A stretch of DNA of 64,000 nt from Paratinospora sagittata (lineage: Eukaryota > Streptophyta > Magnoliopsida > Ranunculales > Menispermaceae). The notes under the pieces were generated by a model that worked only from the letters and a program-made list of their open reading frames with translations, had not been told where the DNA came from and did no database searches. Both the position numbers and the translations under genes were made by a program. Where the stretch lies: the NCBI GenBank assembly GCA_035771175.1, contig CM069590.1, positions 57,233,683 to 57,297,682 of the forward strand, read 5' to 3'. Below, piece by piece: positions 1 to 11,899 of this stretch. Numbering within the stretch: position 1 is the first letter of the stretch; each line of letters begins with the position of its first letter.

Positions 1-1531
1 AGAGTTGATATTCTTTCTGAAAGATCTCCATTTCAAAAGATATAAGCGAAAAAAGCACCATGACTTCAAATACTGCATTGACTTGCTACACCGTGATAGC
101 AGTAAAGTTCCACTGAACATCTGATCTAGCTACCATAGCATTGTATGCTCAAATGCGAAGTACACCACTTCAAAAGAAGTTTTCAGAGTTTTTCTTGAAT
201 AAAGCCCATGGCAATGGTTCTTTTTTCCTTTTTCCTTTTTTGAGAGCTATTGTTGTTACTTCTTTCTAAAACACATTTTCGATCTTGTGTGGCATCACTA
301 TAAGTTTTTCTTATTACAAAAATGATAGCATGGCAGTGATTCTAATAATGATAAGAGCATCATTTCAAATATTGATCCACCTATTCAAGGATAATAATAT
401 AATCATCAAAGGTCGCCAAACATTAATACTTTATTCCTTCATGCCAATTAAACTTTGAACAAAATAAAAGGGAGACTTAATATTAGTGCCATTCGTACTT
501 GGATAAATACTGCGTCATTCCCAGGTATTTGATTGCCTCAAATCACAGATTGATGTGTGATTCTAAGCAATCATATGGAGAAAAAGCACCTAATAAGTAT
601 CCAAGTAGAAAAAACAACTGAGAGTAGCCCCATTCAAGATTGAAATTCAAATTCACAAAGATAAAGATAGATATGGAGCAACATATTTCAGATTGACAGC
701 TGTCAAGACCTCAATTGACACTGGAATTATAAACAGTGCTTAAAACCTCCAAAATAGTAGTTAAATAGTCAAAGCTACAGCAGCTCCCTGTTACACGATA
801 ATATACGACTTTTAGACAAGGAAAAAACGAAAGGAACACACTTTATGAAAAATGTCGGGTCATGTAAGTAAATTTATTTTCAAGAAATTGTATGTCATGT
901 CATTCTAAAAAGTGTGTTTGATTCAATATTTTGTAAATTTGGAGTGTTGCATCAAAGCATGTCACTGTAGCATTACTCTCCCCAAGGTTGAATCAATTTT
1001 TTAGATGGTTAAGAAAAATAAGAATGGTTTTTCTTCAAGCTGACTGAATAGTCAATTTCCTTGAAATTCGTAGTCAGTGCCCCTTCTCTAGGAAAGAAAT
1101 TTGGACTTGATCAACATGAGTTTATTTTTAATACTTGCACTGTTCGTGTCTTAGCAGATAACAAACTATTCATAGCAGTTTCTCATCACGAACCATTTGA
1201 ATGAGATGATTTTAGGAGTAGAACAGATGCGAAAATGAAATGCCTCTTGTTTTCCTCCTTTTCTTTTCACTTTTCAAATTTGCTCCAAATTAATTAGATA
1301 TTCAAATTCCGTGGCACTGGTCTCGATCAGCGCAATAATAAAGATAGATCTGAACACTCGCGAAATTTACTTCATAAAAAATTACCGCTCACTTGCCGAT
1401 CCATCGTATCAATGATTGCAAAAGACCTAATTTTCTTCTCTCTCTCAATGATTACAAATTTGTATGTGTTGTTATGAAAAGAAGACATCGAGAAATTTAC
1501 AGAAATGGGGCAGCAAAGAAAGATTGTTTAC
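1..1531 (-). other. Intron 1 of the ACA Ca2+-ATPase gene (partial)
   Basis: This stretch follows the splice donor of the ACA first exon on the minus strand and runs off the left edge of the window. I see no second exon here: no frame continues the conserved ACA sequence after the Ser-Asn-Gln that ends exon 1. It is AT-rich with short pyrimidine runs near 220-240. The rest of the pump (actuator, P-type core, ten membrane helices) must lie to the left of the window. Confidence 0.6.
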
Positions 1532-1708
1532 CTGATTAGAACGGCGCATGGCCTCGGCTTCGTAACGCTTGGAGAGATTTGCAGTGAAGCGGAAACGACG
1601 TTTGGGATTCTTGACGAATCCACATAACTTCCTCCATCGTTGAAGCGCCTCCTCCGATGAATTCTTCGCTTTCACTCCTCCGAAGTTCTCATTCAAGTAA
1701 GTCTCCAT
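1532..1708 (-). CDS. Autoinhibited Ca2+-transporting ATPase (ACA1/ACA2-like), first exon only
   Basis: This exon encodes the first 59 residues of a plant type IIB P-type Ca2+-ATPase, which pumps Ca2+ out of the cytosol at an internal or plasma membrane. It begins METYLNENF and contains the basic/aromatic segment with WRKLC, NPKRRFRF and NLSKR that in ACA1/ACA2 forms the N-terminal autoinhibitory and calmodulin-binding region. I chose the ATG at 1708 because family members start at this point. An in-frame ATG at 1744 would add a run of six glutamates encoded by a GAA/GAG microsatellite, which looks like 5' UTR. The exon ends in phase 0 at CAG followed by a GTAAAC donor (1531-1526). Family identity is confident; the choice between ACA1, ACA2 and ACA7 is not possible from one exon. 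Confidence 0.9.
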
Positions 1709-4700
1709 TATTCCTTCTTCTTCTTCTTCTTCGTAGAGAATCAAAAATCCCTCTTCTCTTTCACCTCATTCATAGAGAAGGAAAAAATAAAAAACAAAAA
1801 TTTGTGCAATTTTGGAGAAAAGAAGAGAGTGGGAAGGAGATTTGGATCCGAAAGGGAAGTGCAAGCAAGATCCTAATTAGTCGTGGTCGTCAGTCAAATC
1901 TCAGATGCCTTTGGCCCGATTCCTCCTCGGCTCCTCCTCTTCTTCTCTCTTTCTCTCTCTAAAAATATCTCATCATTAATTACTTAAAAATATTTTTATT
2001 TTACTTGTTTCTTACTTTGCTATCGCTGGGCTCGATCGTTACTTTTGTCGTGCCCAGCATCATTGATCGTTGTTTTCTTTCTTTTTTTCTCAATCACGAG
2101 GAGCCATGTGGCAGTTTATTACAGAATCATACATAACACACCTCGGGAGTTGAATTACTTATGTGCATCATTTATTATATATCTTATAACACACATTTAA
2201 CGAATATTTATGTATAATTATACTTTCTAAAATTAGATTAAGTCTTTAGTTCCTTTTGAAAATAAAATAAAAAATGTTTTGTATACTTTAGGTGTCAACT
2301 AGATGTTTTGAAAATGTGATTGTATTTAAAAAAGTAATATATCCGTATTTTTAAATTATTTAAAAAAAATTAGGTGCTAGTATTGAAATATGGTATTAGC
2401 ACCCGACGTACCTATAATACTATTTATAATAAAAGCTACCAGGGAAGCCCAGGTTCTAGTTTGCCAGCATGTTTTTTGACAACATGAGCCTCTCCGTTCA
2501 AGAAATGCCATTACATGCTTTCCACTTCATTACTTGATTGCTTTCATTTAGAGTTTCTTTCAATTTAATAGTTCTGATCGGTTTCCTTTTTCTTGATGGC
2601 AGGTAGGCACTTGTAAGTTGTGATTGATTCAAATGCAAGCCAACTCATGCTTTGCCATATCTTTTGTTGTATTTCATACATTTGTGAATTGTTAATTTGC
2701 TGAGTGTATATTCCATTGATTTACTCAAGTTATAGGAAACGTAGGATCTCAGTGCTTTTACTCACGCATGTTCATTAGATATCTTCTTTCACCTATTCAA
2801 AGGCCCTCCTATTTCCTAGTCCAGAAAAAAGCCTACACAATTGCTAATGGGTCGGGTCTTACATTTATATAGAAGGTTCCATAGTGTTTTCATACGAGGG
2901 AAAAAAACAGGCATCAGATATCCAGAGAGTTTCTTTATTCAATATCTCAATCAATTACGAATATTATTCCAAATCAACCTAGATTCTTTAGGGGAGCTTT
3001 CCAAACTAATAGGGCTAAAGAACAATTAATGAAGAATCATCATGTGGAGCATATGATATTGAGCTTGGAACAAAACGAAATTCAGGGAAGGAAACTTTTG
3101 GCGTTAATGCAAATGGTGAATGCTATTGGAAGCGAGGAAGCAGATTGAGGTTACAATATTGCATGTTGACAAGTGTAGAAAAACTTTAATCTGACATTAG
3201 CAATATGTAGACCAGTATTATAGAAAATTCATGATATTTGCTTATTTTAGCCCAAATTTGAAAGAATATTATTTTTGTAACTAGTAAGCACCTTCTTTTT
3301 ACTGTCATGTTGGAACTTGGTCTTATCAATCTTCAAAATCAGCACAGAAGGGCCGGTTTTGTATAAAAAAGGCTTAGTTACTAATAAATAAGGATGAGAT
3401 TCTAACTTATATTTCATTTGATAAACTTGCCCATATTCGACCCGTGACTATTAATTTTAGTTCATTAATATCTAAAAGTTCTGTTGTTAGGTGCCAATAT
3501 TACAAAATCCAAAGTAGATACTAAATGTCAGTCAAATAGAAAGCTAGCTAGCAACCAAATAAAAAAAAAAAATCATGGACTGTTTGCAAGCCCACTACAT
3601 TTTTAGGCTTTTTTAGGAGCAAAGGCCCGTAACCTAAACAAGCATGTGGAGTATGATTTAATACTTCATTTGATTTATGATTTAGATACCATTTTTTATA
3701 TTCAAAAATTTAAAAATTTAAAAAATACGTTTGATTGATTAAGATTTGAAAATAATTTTTTAAAATTTATAAAGAAAACAAATTATTTTTAAAAAACTAT
3801 AAAATATCGTTTTCTGAATTTTTAATTTTTTAGTTGTATTCTAATTTTCGAATATCTTAGAGTTGCCGACAATCCTTCCATTTCCACCTTATGATCATCA
3901 ATGGACAAAAGCTTTCTTAATCCGAGATTCTATATATAGTTAGGCATAAAAAGATTATAACAAATAAGCATCTTTTGAGTCACATATTATTGAATGATGC
4001 GATCACTTAGAAATACTGATGGTAATGTAGTTTGAATTACGGTAGTTAGAATCACTTTTTATCGTTTTTTTCTTTTTGTTCAATGGTTAGTAGTAGAGTT
4101 TCAGTCCCACTTGCACGCATCGTAAACTAATTCTACCTTTGGAGCTCAGTCATTCTTTGCCACTACTCAAAAGGTGTTTACTTCATTGATGGATTCTCAG
4201 CAGATAAAATTAAAAAGCAGGAAGGAAAGCCTAATTAAGTGGCAAGTCATGACCCAAAGTACAGACAATGAATTTCATTCTTTTTGAAAAAGGATTTATA
4301 TATATATATATATGCTGAAACGAACTAAATTATTATTACAATGAAAAAGAAAAGAAAAGAAACAATAAATACCTACTGCTAATCAATTTGAGGCCTAATT
4401 ATTAGATGGGTTTAGCATTTTTGTTTCAAAAATAAGGAAGATTTGTATGAGCAAGAAAAAGGAATAGTAAATATGTTTATAGAAATGGTGTGCAGAAGAT
4501 GTGAAGATTTGGTAAAGTATAAGACGATCCATCGTGCAAATTGTACTATTGTTTCTTTAAGGACCCAAACACAACAAGAGTGATAGGTGATATGGGCCAT
4601 TTTTAAATATGCAGAGACATCAAAGATTCAGTTCCACCATCTTCATTTGTGAATCGTAGCAATACCCTATAAACCTACATGTATCCAAGCAAGTCAAATG

Positions 4701-7384
4701 GATGCAATACGAGTCCCATCTAACAAAAAAAAACCACATTGAGTGGCTATGTTGCCATTTACACGCATGCCTTGAAAGAGAATAATAAAAAACAGAGCAT
4801 GAGCATGATGCCCACGTCTTATCCTAATATTATGGAAGTCTTCTTACCCTCTTCTCTCTTCAAGGCTCTTAACAAATAAAAATTGAAAAGAAAGGTAATG
4901 GATATGATTTAGTGGAAACCATCATGCATGCCCACAACAGAGTATGTAAAATCTTTTATCTAATCATACTACAACCTTGACTCCAACCCTCCAACCCCCT
5001 TTCTTAGTGGTGATCTTTGGAATCCAATAAAACCCAAGCAAATTTATTATAATTATGAGAAAATTAATGATTCATATTATTTATTAGTCTCTGCATTATA
5101 ATTATTATTTTTTTCCAAAAGGATAAATGAAACTTCTCCTCCCCTAGTGATCAGTTCCTATCCCATTAATTTCCATACAGCAAAGGTCGAATATATGGAG
5201 ATGCTACATACGTTACAAAACAAGAGAAGAAAGCAAAAAAAACAAAAGAAGAATAAATGAAGGTGGATAAGATAAGACCAATGACTCATCAACCCAATAT
5301 TAAAGACCCCACTGAAACTACCCTCTTCTGTAAGACCGGTATGCCTTGAATTTATTGAATTTCTAAACACATTTATATTCTCAGAAATTATATAGCTAAT
5401 TGATTATGTATATATATATATATATATGGCAAGCTGTGTGCTACTGAAACTCTCGCTCTCTTTCGATGTCATTGTTGCAACAATATGCTGGTTTACATAT
5501 ATTTTTGGGTGGCGAAGGGGCCCAAAAGTTACGCGACTTATCAGGAATTGAAGGCAACTTTGTAGCTCACAAAACAAAAATACTTTATCTTATTGACAGT
5601 AACTTGTTCTAGACGGCCAGTCCTGCAACAGCAGGTGGGGGCGCTAAAGTTTTGCTGTGATACAACCACATTGTGTGTGTTCTTTCTTATTCTCAGCCAC
5701 CCGGGCCCCATCCCAAGTCCTATCAGTAGTACCACAGAAAATGTCTAGTCGTTTAGGCTGCCTCCAATTTGCATTAATATCTCTTCTTTAATCTCCATTA
5801 AATTAATCTTATGATACAGATTCAGTAGCGTTTTCCATATATTTTATATTTACTGGGTACTGCTGCATTTGAACTCAGTAATCATTTCCAAAGGCACTTG
5901 GAGAAGACTTTACCCAAATTTCTAGCAATTTCGAATTCCCCAAACAAAGACGATAATTTTCCCTAAAACCATCTGATATGACCTCGTAGTGCAGAGAGGT
6001 CTTAGTTCTCTCAGTCGTGATCAAATGATGGATTTCAAGCCCATCAATCACAACTGACAGACGTTCCCACGACACAAACTTGTACGACAACAAAACCAAC
6101 AATTCCATACATTTAAAGCAAATTAAGATAAGATGCATGCGCTCTTAAAACCTCTGTTTTTCAACATTTCAATATGCACACTCCCTCTTTCACCAAACAA
6201 AAGTTTTGTTCTGTAATTATCTCGTAGTAGCGTAAAGAACCAAGAAAGCGCCCACCCAAAATAAGAAATATTAATCATAGTATGATTTCTGCCTCACACC
6301 CTTTTAGTTATTCTTTGATGCTCTTCATTTAACGCAATTGGTATTTCAATGTATATAATAACGTATACATTACGTCAATATAAATATAATTTTTAAGTCA
6401 AAAAAATATTTTTCTATTAAAAATATGTGTTAATGTCTTTTGAAGTGTTTCCTTCTCTATTTTTATTTTTATTTTCTACAAGGTTTCTTTAATTCTTCAT
6501 TTTTAGAATACACCTTACCAACATTATAAATTATTTTGTAAAATATGTAAATACGGAGCACTAACTGCCCTTAAAGATGACTGCACATATATATCATTTA
6601 TCATATATAATATCTAAAAATATTGAATTTCTTCTATATTTGGGTTCTTCCTTGAAAATTGTCTTTTTTTCAGTTATAAAGTAATTTTTAATAATAAAAA
6701 ATGTTAAAGTAACATTCATAACATACATCACATTTATATACTATTATTTTGCTTTGAATTATATACTAACATGTGGTTCAAGACAATCTAATAATGTATA
6801 AAAATAATATACATTCAAAATATATGATCTTTTGGATGTTCATTTAGTATTAGAATGTTATATTTTTTCTATTTATTATTATATGTAATGAGAAGCTGGT
6901 GATGAAAGAGGAATGAAGTGGGATTGATTCATCAATCTTTAATTATCAAGGTATATAGAATGGAAAACAGTGAAAAGAAGATAAAGTGCGAACGTTGTAT
7001 ATGTGTGGGGTTGTCAATTCCTTGCGAGTTTGTGTAGAGAATGTAGGATGCGGCAACAATGCAAGGAGGGACCAAACGAAAGCAATATCACCCCCTATGG
7101 GCTGTGGCTCATGCATATATATGGCTCCACTCCCTGAATCTGATTCTCTGACCCTACTATGTAACGTTACCAAGAAAAAATGTAAAAAAGAAGGGGCCCC
7201 ATGATGTAAAGCCCCCCAAATAAATGTCTTCGAGGCATGAACACCCTCTATGACCATAGCCAGCTGAGAAATATATATGTGTTTTTTTTTAACCGTGACA
7301 ACAATATTACATATTCTTTGGTGACGATGATAAATAGTTCCAAACAATAGCTACCCCTAATAATACTCTTGTATATCTTCCACG

Positions 7385-7437
7385 ACAACCCACCAATAAT
7401 ATTAATTACGTAACAACCCACTAATAATATTAATTAC
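7385..7437. repeat. 25-bp tandem duplication, period 28
   Basis: Two copies of a 25-bp unit (7385-7409 and 7413-7437) differ at one base and are separated by 3 bp. The unit contains AATAATATTAATTAC. It looks like a recent local slippage or duplication. Confidence 0.8.
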
Positions 7438-7628
7438 AAGAGTAATGTTACAGATAAGTTAGATGTCAACGCATATCACCCAATGATGACGCTTGCCTAG
7501 GTATAATTTTTTTTTTAATTACTAACTTACTTTAAGATCATCTTTAGCGCCAAAGAAAAAAAAAAAAACTTCAGTAATAGAATTGAAATTTTTTTTTAAG
7601 AAGTATTGAGGTTAATTTAGACATAAGA

Positions 7629-7720
7629 CCTCAGTACGATACAATTCTTTTGTCATGTTAAAATCTATATAAAACCTCAGTACGATACAATTCTTTTGTC
7701 ATGTTAAAATCTATATAAAA
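7629..7720. repeat. Perfect 46-bp tandem duplication
   Basis: A 46-bp unit starting CCTCAGTACGATAC occurs twice back to back (7629-7674 and 7675-7720) with no mismatch seen, so it is very young. It lies about 650 bp upstream of the D14 start codon, in the likely distal promoter. Confidence 0.85.
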
Positions 7721-8105
7721 CCATCCTCGAACTATATGGTATAAGAGCATCCAACGTATACCAAAGAGCCGCGTGTTAAAATAGGTAGAAAACAAAGTTA
7801 TGTTATATAATATTCAGTAAAGTGAAGTGCATATTATTGGTTCTTCTTATATAGTGTCGAAAGTACCTTTCTAACCTCTTCTACTTCATCCACCCTTGTC
7901 CTAACTCTAAGTATACCATTCAATCATTCATTTGTTATAATATTGTATTAAGAAAATCATTTTCACGAAAAAATGAATAAATATGGATAATAGGAGCGGT
8001 CATTAAGAATTTTAAATAAAATATCTCCCTCTATCTCTATGGTGTACACAAACGGCTAAAGGTCTAGTGGAGATGATGCCCTTTTGTGGGCGCCCGCCCT
8101 ATTAT

Positions 8106-8113
8106 TATAAATA
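8106..8113 (+). promoter_or_regulatory. Probable D14 TATA box
   Basis: TATAAATA lies about 250 bp upstream of the D14 start codon, followed by a CT-rich leader at 8211-8235. It is the only strong TATA-like motif in the right place, so transcription probably starts near 8140. Confidence 0.55.
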
Positions 8114-8366
8114 GAGGAACCAACCCAACAGAGACTTTAATAAGAAAGCATATCAAGCTGCACCAGACGTAAGCAAGCACGCCCCCACTACCTTTTATTT
8201 AGTTTTAGCTACCTTCCTCTCTCTCTCTCTTCACTGCTTTACTTCTTCCCCCATATTTTCTTTTCTTCATTTCACGCTCTTTCAGTCAATCAAATTACAA
8301 CAATAAAAAAAATAATAAAGAAAAAAAAAATCACTCACGAACTGCCCCACATCACAAGTTCACAAC

Positions 8367-9288
8367 ATGGGCAACAATATCTTAGAAGCCCTGAATGTGA
8401 ATGTCGCCGGAACCGGCGACAGAATCCTAGTCCTCGCCCACGGCTTCGGCACCGATCAGTCGGCCTGGAACCGCATCCTCCCTTACTTCACCACCACCCA
8501 TCGAGTCATCCTCTACGATCTCGTCTGCGCCGGTAGCGTCAATCCCGACAACTTCGACTTCTCTCGTTACAGCACTCTCGACGGCTACGTCGACGACCTC
8601 CTCCAAATTCTCGATGCTCTGGGCGTCCAAAAATGTGCCCATGTCGGCCACTCAGTCTCCGCCATGATCGGCATCCTCGCCGCCATTCGCCGCCCCGATC
8701 TCTTCTCCAAGCTCATCCTCGTCGGCGCTTCACCCAGGTACATATACATATGCTTATCCGCCGCAATTTCATATTAGTTAGTTGATCTTCAAACTGTGGT
8801 TTATAAATTCTAGTGGCGGTCTATTCTAATTTTTCATGTGGGGTTTTCTTTTTGTTAGGTTCTTGAATGACCACGATTACCATGGAGGGTTCGAGCAACC
8901 GGAGATCGAGAAGGTATTTACGGCAATGGAAGCTAATTACACAGCATGGGTTAATGGGTTTGCCCCATTAGCAATCGGAGCAGATGTGCCGGCTGCGGTT
9001 CGAGAATTCACCCGGACTTTGTTCAATATGCAGCCTGACATATCCCTCTTCGTTTGCAGAACCGTTTTTAACAGCGATTTAAGGGGTTCTCTGGGACTTG
9101 TTAAAGTTCCTTGTTGTATAATTCAAACTGCTAAAGATGTTTCGGTGCCGCTTGAGGTTGCGATATACCTGAAAAAGCATTTAGGCGGCCGAAACACGAT
9201 CGAGATTTTACATACCGAAGGTCACTTGCCACACCTCAGTGCTCCGCAACAATTGGCTCAGGTTCTCCGGCGAGCTCTGTCTAGGTGA
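8367..9288 (+). CDS. D14: Strigolactone receptor/hydrolase DWARF14
   Basis: Alpha/beta-hydrolase that perceives and hydrolyses strigolactone, then recruits the F-box protein MAX2 to degrade SMXL repressors and limit shoot branching. Exon 1 is 8367-8737 and exon 2 is 8859-9288; the 121-bp intron has GT-AG ends and splits an Arg codon. The joined product is 266 residues, essentially the family length. The catalytic triad is visible: Ser96 in GHSVS, Asp217 in TAKD and His246 in [14 protein letters not shown] near residue 25 and [11 protein letters not shown] near 51 are strongly conserved D14/KAI2-clade segments. [15 protein letters not shown] and the overall sequence fit D14 better than KAI2 or DLK2. 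Exon 1 is much richer in C/G-ending codons than exon 2. The start is the first ATG in a good context, and [10 protein letters not shown] aligns with known D14 starts. Confidence 0.96.
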
Positions 9289-10446
9289 GGACGATAAAAG
9301 AACGGTACGGCCGAGGAATGAGATGTTGACATTTGGCTAATAAATAGTGGACGATGGTTCTTGCATTTGTTGCCTCCCCCTCTTATCTTAATCTTATTAG
9401 CATATTTTTAGAAAAGGCGGGCATGCTCACGGGACTGTCACGTGATCTGCTTGTCTGTTTCTTTTTATTTTCTTTGCTTTAATATTAGAATGAAAATTAA
9501 AATGATATAAAGATTTTTCTTCCTCTTTCTATAAGATTTTGATTTAAATTGAAAGGCGAGCAATAGTGTTATAAATATTAGATAGATATATTATAGATGA
9601 TAAGACAAGTCAATTATTGCTGAGAAAGTTTTTAATTTCTTATGTATACTGCTACTGCAAAAGTTTAATGTTTCATCTACCAGAAACTACACCTGTCTGT
9701 CTTAGACTTGGTCAATCCGACTCTCCCTATCATCTCACTGTTATCTATATATATAAAATTCGATCGGTATCTATTAAATCTATTAAATTTAAATAATGAT
9801 GCTATTATAATGGTCATAGTAGTGTTTGATGGCATCATCACCACGTGTCTCAAACTCAGTCGCAAGAATACATGAAAAATAAATATAAGCTGATGTTGAG
9901 AATACACCGTATCATCCTATCATGTTAGAGGAAAAAAAAAATCGCCAATTACCGAACACCATATCACTATTTTTCAAACGGAATATTGGACGGCCCCCTA
10001 AAAATCAACACGTGGCTTAATAGTAATAGTGCTCAGACAATGGTAGGGACTCCAAGGGCACAGGTAATCAAGAGAAAAGTTAAAGTTACACGTTGCGATT
10101 GATACACGTGTAAGACTTCTAAAATGAAAATGTCATTTAATCAACAAAAAATAGTAAGAAAAATGAAATTTTTTTTAATTATTAAATATTAATCTCTTGA
10201 TTTTGTTTTTGCTTATTTACGTTTAGGTCTTGTTTGGTTTATAATTTAAAAATTAGTAAAAAATAATAATAATAATAATAAATTTGTTTGGTAAAATAAT
10301 TTTTTTAATATTTTCTTACAAAAAAGCGGAAACCTAAAAATTGATATTTTATTATTTTCTAAGTTTTTTGATTATATTTTTTTGGGTGCTAAAAAAAATA
10401 AAATAAAATTATTTTTAAGTAAACACTGTCTTAATATTTTTTTGGT
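9289..10446. other. Intergenic region downstream of D14
   Basis: This holds the D14 3' UTR and AT-rich DNA. I see an ATT/AAT microsatellite near 10266-10283 and no supported gene. The small minus-strand frame at 9677-9907 has no recognisable content. Confidence 0.5.
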
Positions 10447-10695
10447 ATGGTTGAAGTGGGAGATCTTGTCAATCTCTTGCTAAATTCCTTGCCAAATGTA
10501 TCTATTCAGCATATTTCAAGAGGTGGGAACATTATAGCCCATAGAACGAGTAGATTTAGTCTAAGTATATCTTCTCCTTTGATTTGGTTAGAAAATTCTA
10601 CCTATTGTAGAAGATATTGTATTTACAGGGACATCTCTATGAATGAATTCTTTTTTCTCTCAAAAAAAAAATATTCAAATCCTAATTTTTCTTGA
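10447..10695 (+). pseudogene. Remnant of non-LTR retroelement RNase H-like (RVT_3) domain
   Basis: An 82-codon frame reads PNVSIQHISRGGN, then IAHRTSRF, then PLIWLE. In plant L1-type LINEs and related RVT_3 proteins the RNase H C-terminus has the pattern (S/V)xRHVxRxGNxxAHxLA followed by VWxE, and this fragment matches that layout. The frame has no upstream RNase H core (no DEDD residues are visible), so it is a 3' fragment. AT-rich low-complexity sequence precedes it. It is probably a dead LINE end rather than a host gene. Confidence 0.55.
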
Positions 10696-11115
10696 AGAAG
10701 GGACTTAGGTACTTAATCTCAACTACTTACACACTCACTACCAATGCAGGACTAACCCACAACTAACCCATGACTTGACACAAAGTCTACGAATTCTTTT
10801 CAGTATAACACTTTTTTTTTTTTTAATTAGTATATAACCTTATGGATGATGTGAGAAAAATGAATTTAAATTTAAATTCTAGCTGATATGATGACCAGTG
10901 AGGGATATATTTCTTTTTTAAGTTGGTATGGTGATGTTATGACTTACTCACCACAACATTAACTTGACTATAAATCCAAGTCTTTATCTTTGTGGTAACC
11001 AATCTCTTCTCCCCTGTTTTCTTTCAAACTTTGAAAAATCGTTTCATTTAAGATCCTCAACGTTGGCAATGGAGTTAGGCAAGGGAGTGAGTGGTGTAAT
11101 TTTGTCAAACACGTA
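10696..11115. other. Short intergenic stretch left of the Copia insertion
   Basis: This is AT-rich host sequence ending at the GTATA target duplication. No gene is seen. Confidence 0.5.
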
Positions 11116-11120
11116 GTATA

Positions 11121-11679
11121 TGATGGGGTTCACATCATTAAACAAACAATAAAAAATATAAACTCATGCATGGGCGGCTGAATTGCATGAACGTCCAACT
11201 CACTTTCGCGTGGGATGCGTGGGATGCATGGGAAGGAAGCAAGCTTCACGTGGGAGCTCCAAAATAATTACAGAAAAGCCCCTGTTTTAACTCCTATAAA
11301 TAGAGCCCTAATTTCATTCTTGAAAATCATCTGAGAGAGATCAAGTATTCAGAGAGATCTAATTCTAGAGATCTAGAGAGCCTCAAAGAGAGTTTTTTTG
11401 AGAAGAAAAAGTGTGAGCCAATTTGTGAAGTGTTATCCACAAATTGAAGATACATAGTTAGTATATATTTGTGAGAGATCCACCTAAGGGTGAAGTTTGT
11501 AATCTCATTTGATTATAGTGGAAGTCTTTAAGCGACTTACAGGTCCCGTGGTTTTTACCTCATCTTTGGAGGGTTTTCCACGCTAAAATCTTTGGTGTTA
11601 TCTTTGTTGTATTTTTAGTTTGGGAAATTATCCTGGGATTGTAGAATTTATTTCTTTACAACCATCGTTTTTCCCAACA
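11121..11679 (+). repeat. 5' LTR of the Copia element
   Basis: 559 bp, TG...CA ends. A TATA box (TATAAATA, 11295-11302) lies mid-LTR and probably drives the genomic transcript. Downstream is a run of AGAGAG/AGATCT motifs. Nearly identical to 15949-16507. Confidence 0.95.
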
Positions 11680-11682
11680 AAG

Positions 11683-11694
11683 TGGTATCAGAGC
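11683..11694 (+). other. Primer-binding site (initiator tRNA-Met)
   Basis: TGGTATCAGAGC begins 3 bp after the 5' LTR and is complementary to the 3' end of plant initiator tRNA-Met, the usual primer for Copia elements. Confidence 0.92.
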
Positions 11695-11734
11695 CTGGGT
11701 CGTTTTCAGCAAAGGTACGGTTCATACATACATT

Positions 11735-11850
11735 ACTATTCACGTATACGTCACTATTTAGAATAGTAATACTATTCATAGAATACTATTCACAGAACAC
11801 TATTCACAAGGGGTACTATTCATTGAGTACTATTCACATAGTACTATTCA
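11735..11850 (+). repeat. Seven ACTATTCA repeats in the Copia leader
   Basis: ACTATTCA occurs perfectly at 11735, 11771, 11785, 11799, 11815, 11829 and 11843, with a one-base variant (ACTATTTA) at 11753. Spacings are 14-18 bp, mostly 14. The array sits between the primer-binding site and the gag ATG, where retroelements keep dimerisation or packaging signals. Its role is unknown. An open frame across it (11682-11891) is probably fortuitous. Confidence 0.85.
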
Positions 11851-11899
11851 TCGTCGGAAAAGTGTCAAGCTCCGCGAAACCTGTTGACTGACGACTCAA

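Larger units (their letters stand above)
1709..8105. other. Intergenic region between divergent ACA and D14 genes
   Basis: About 6.4 kb of AT-rich DNA with no convincing gene. The part next to 1709-1962 is probably ACA 5' UTR and promoter, with CT/GAA-rich runs. TA microsatellites lie at 4298-4313 and 5409-5427. Short open frames on both strands (for example 6946-7347 minus) have no recognisable domain and no codon bias. Around 3640-3850 there is a low-complexity AT-rich stretch of a kind seen again near 10.2 and 22.0 kb. Confidence 0.6.

Noticed and set aside
1709..1744. Upstream ATG adding a poly-Glu stretch to the ACA protein
   Set aside because: Family members start at METYLNENF-type sequence; the extra residues come from a GAA repeat in the leader.
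6946..7347. 133-codon minus-strand open frame
   Set aside because: No recognisable motif, odd composition and no splice-site or promoter support; likely chance.
8427..8651. 74-codon open frame antisense to D14
   Set aside because: It mirrors the GC-rich first exon of D14, has no domain, and follows from the codon bias of the real gene.
11682..11891. 69-codon frame after the 5' LTR
   Set aside because: It starts inside the primer-binding site and consists of the translated ACTATTCA repeats; leader RNA, not a gene.
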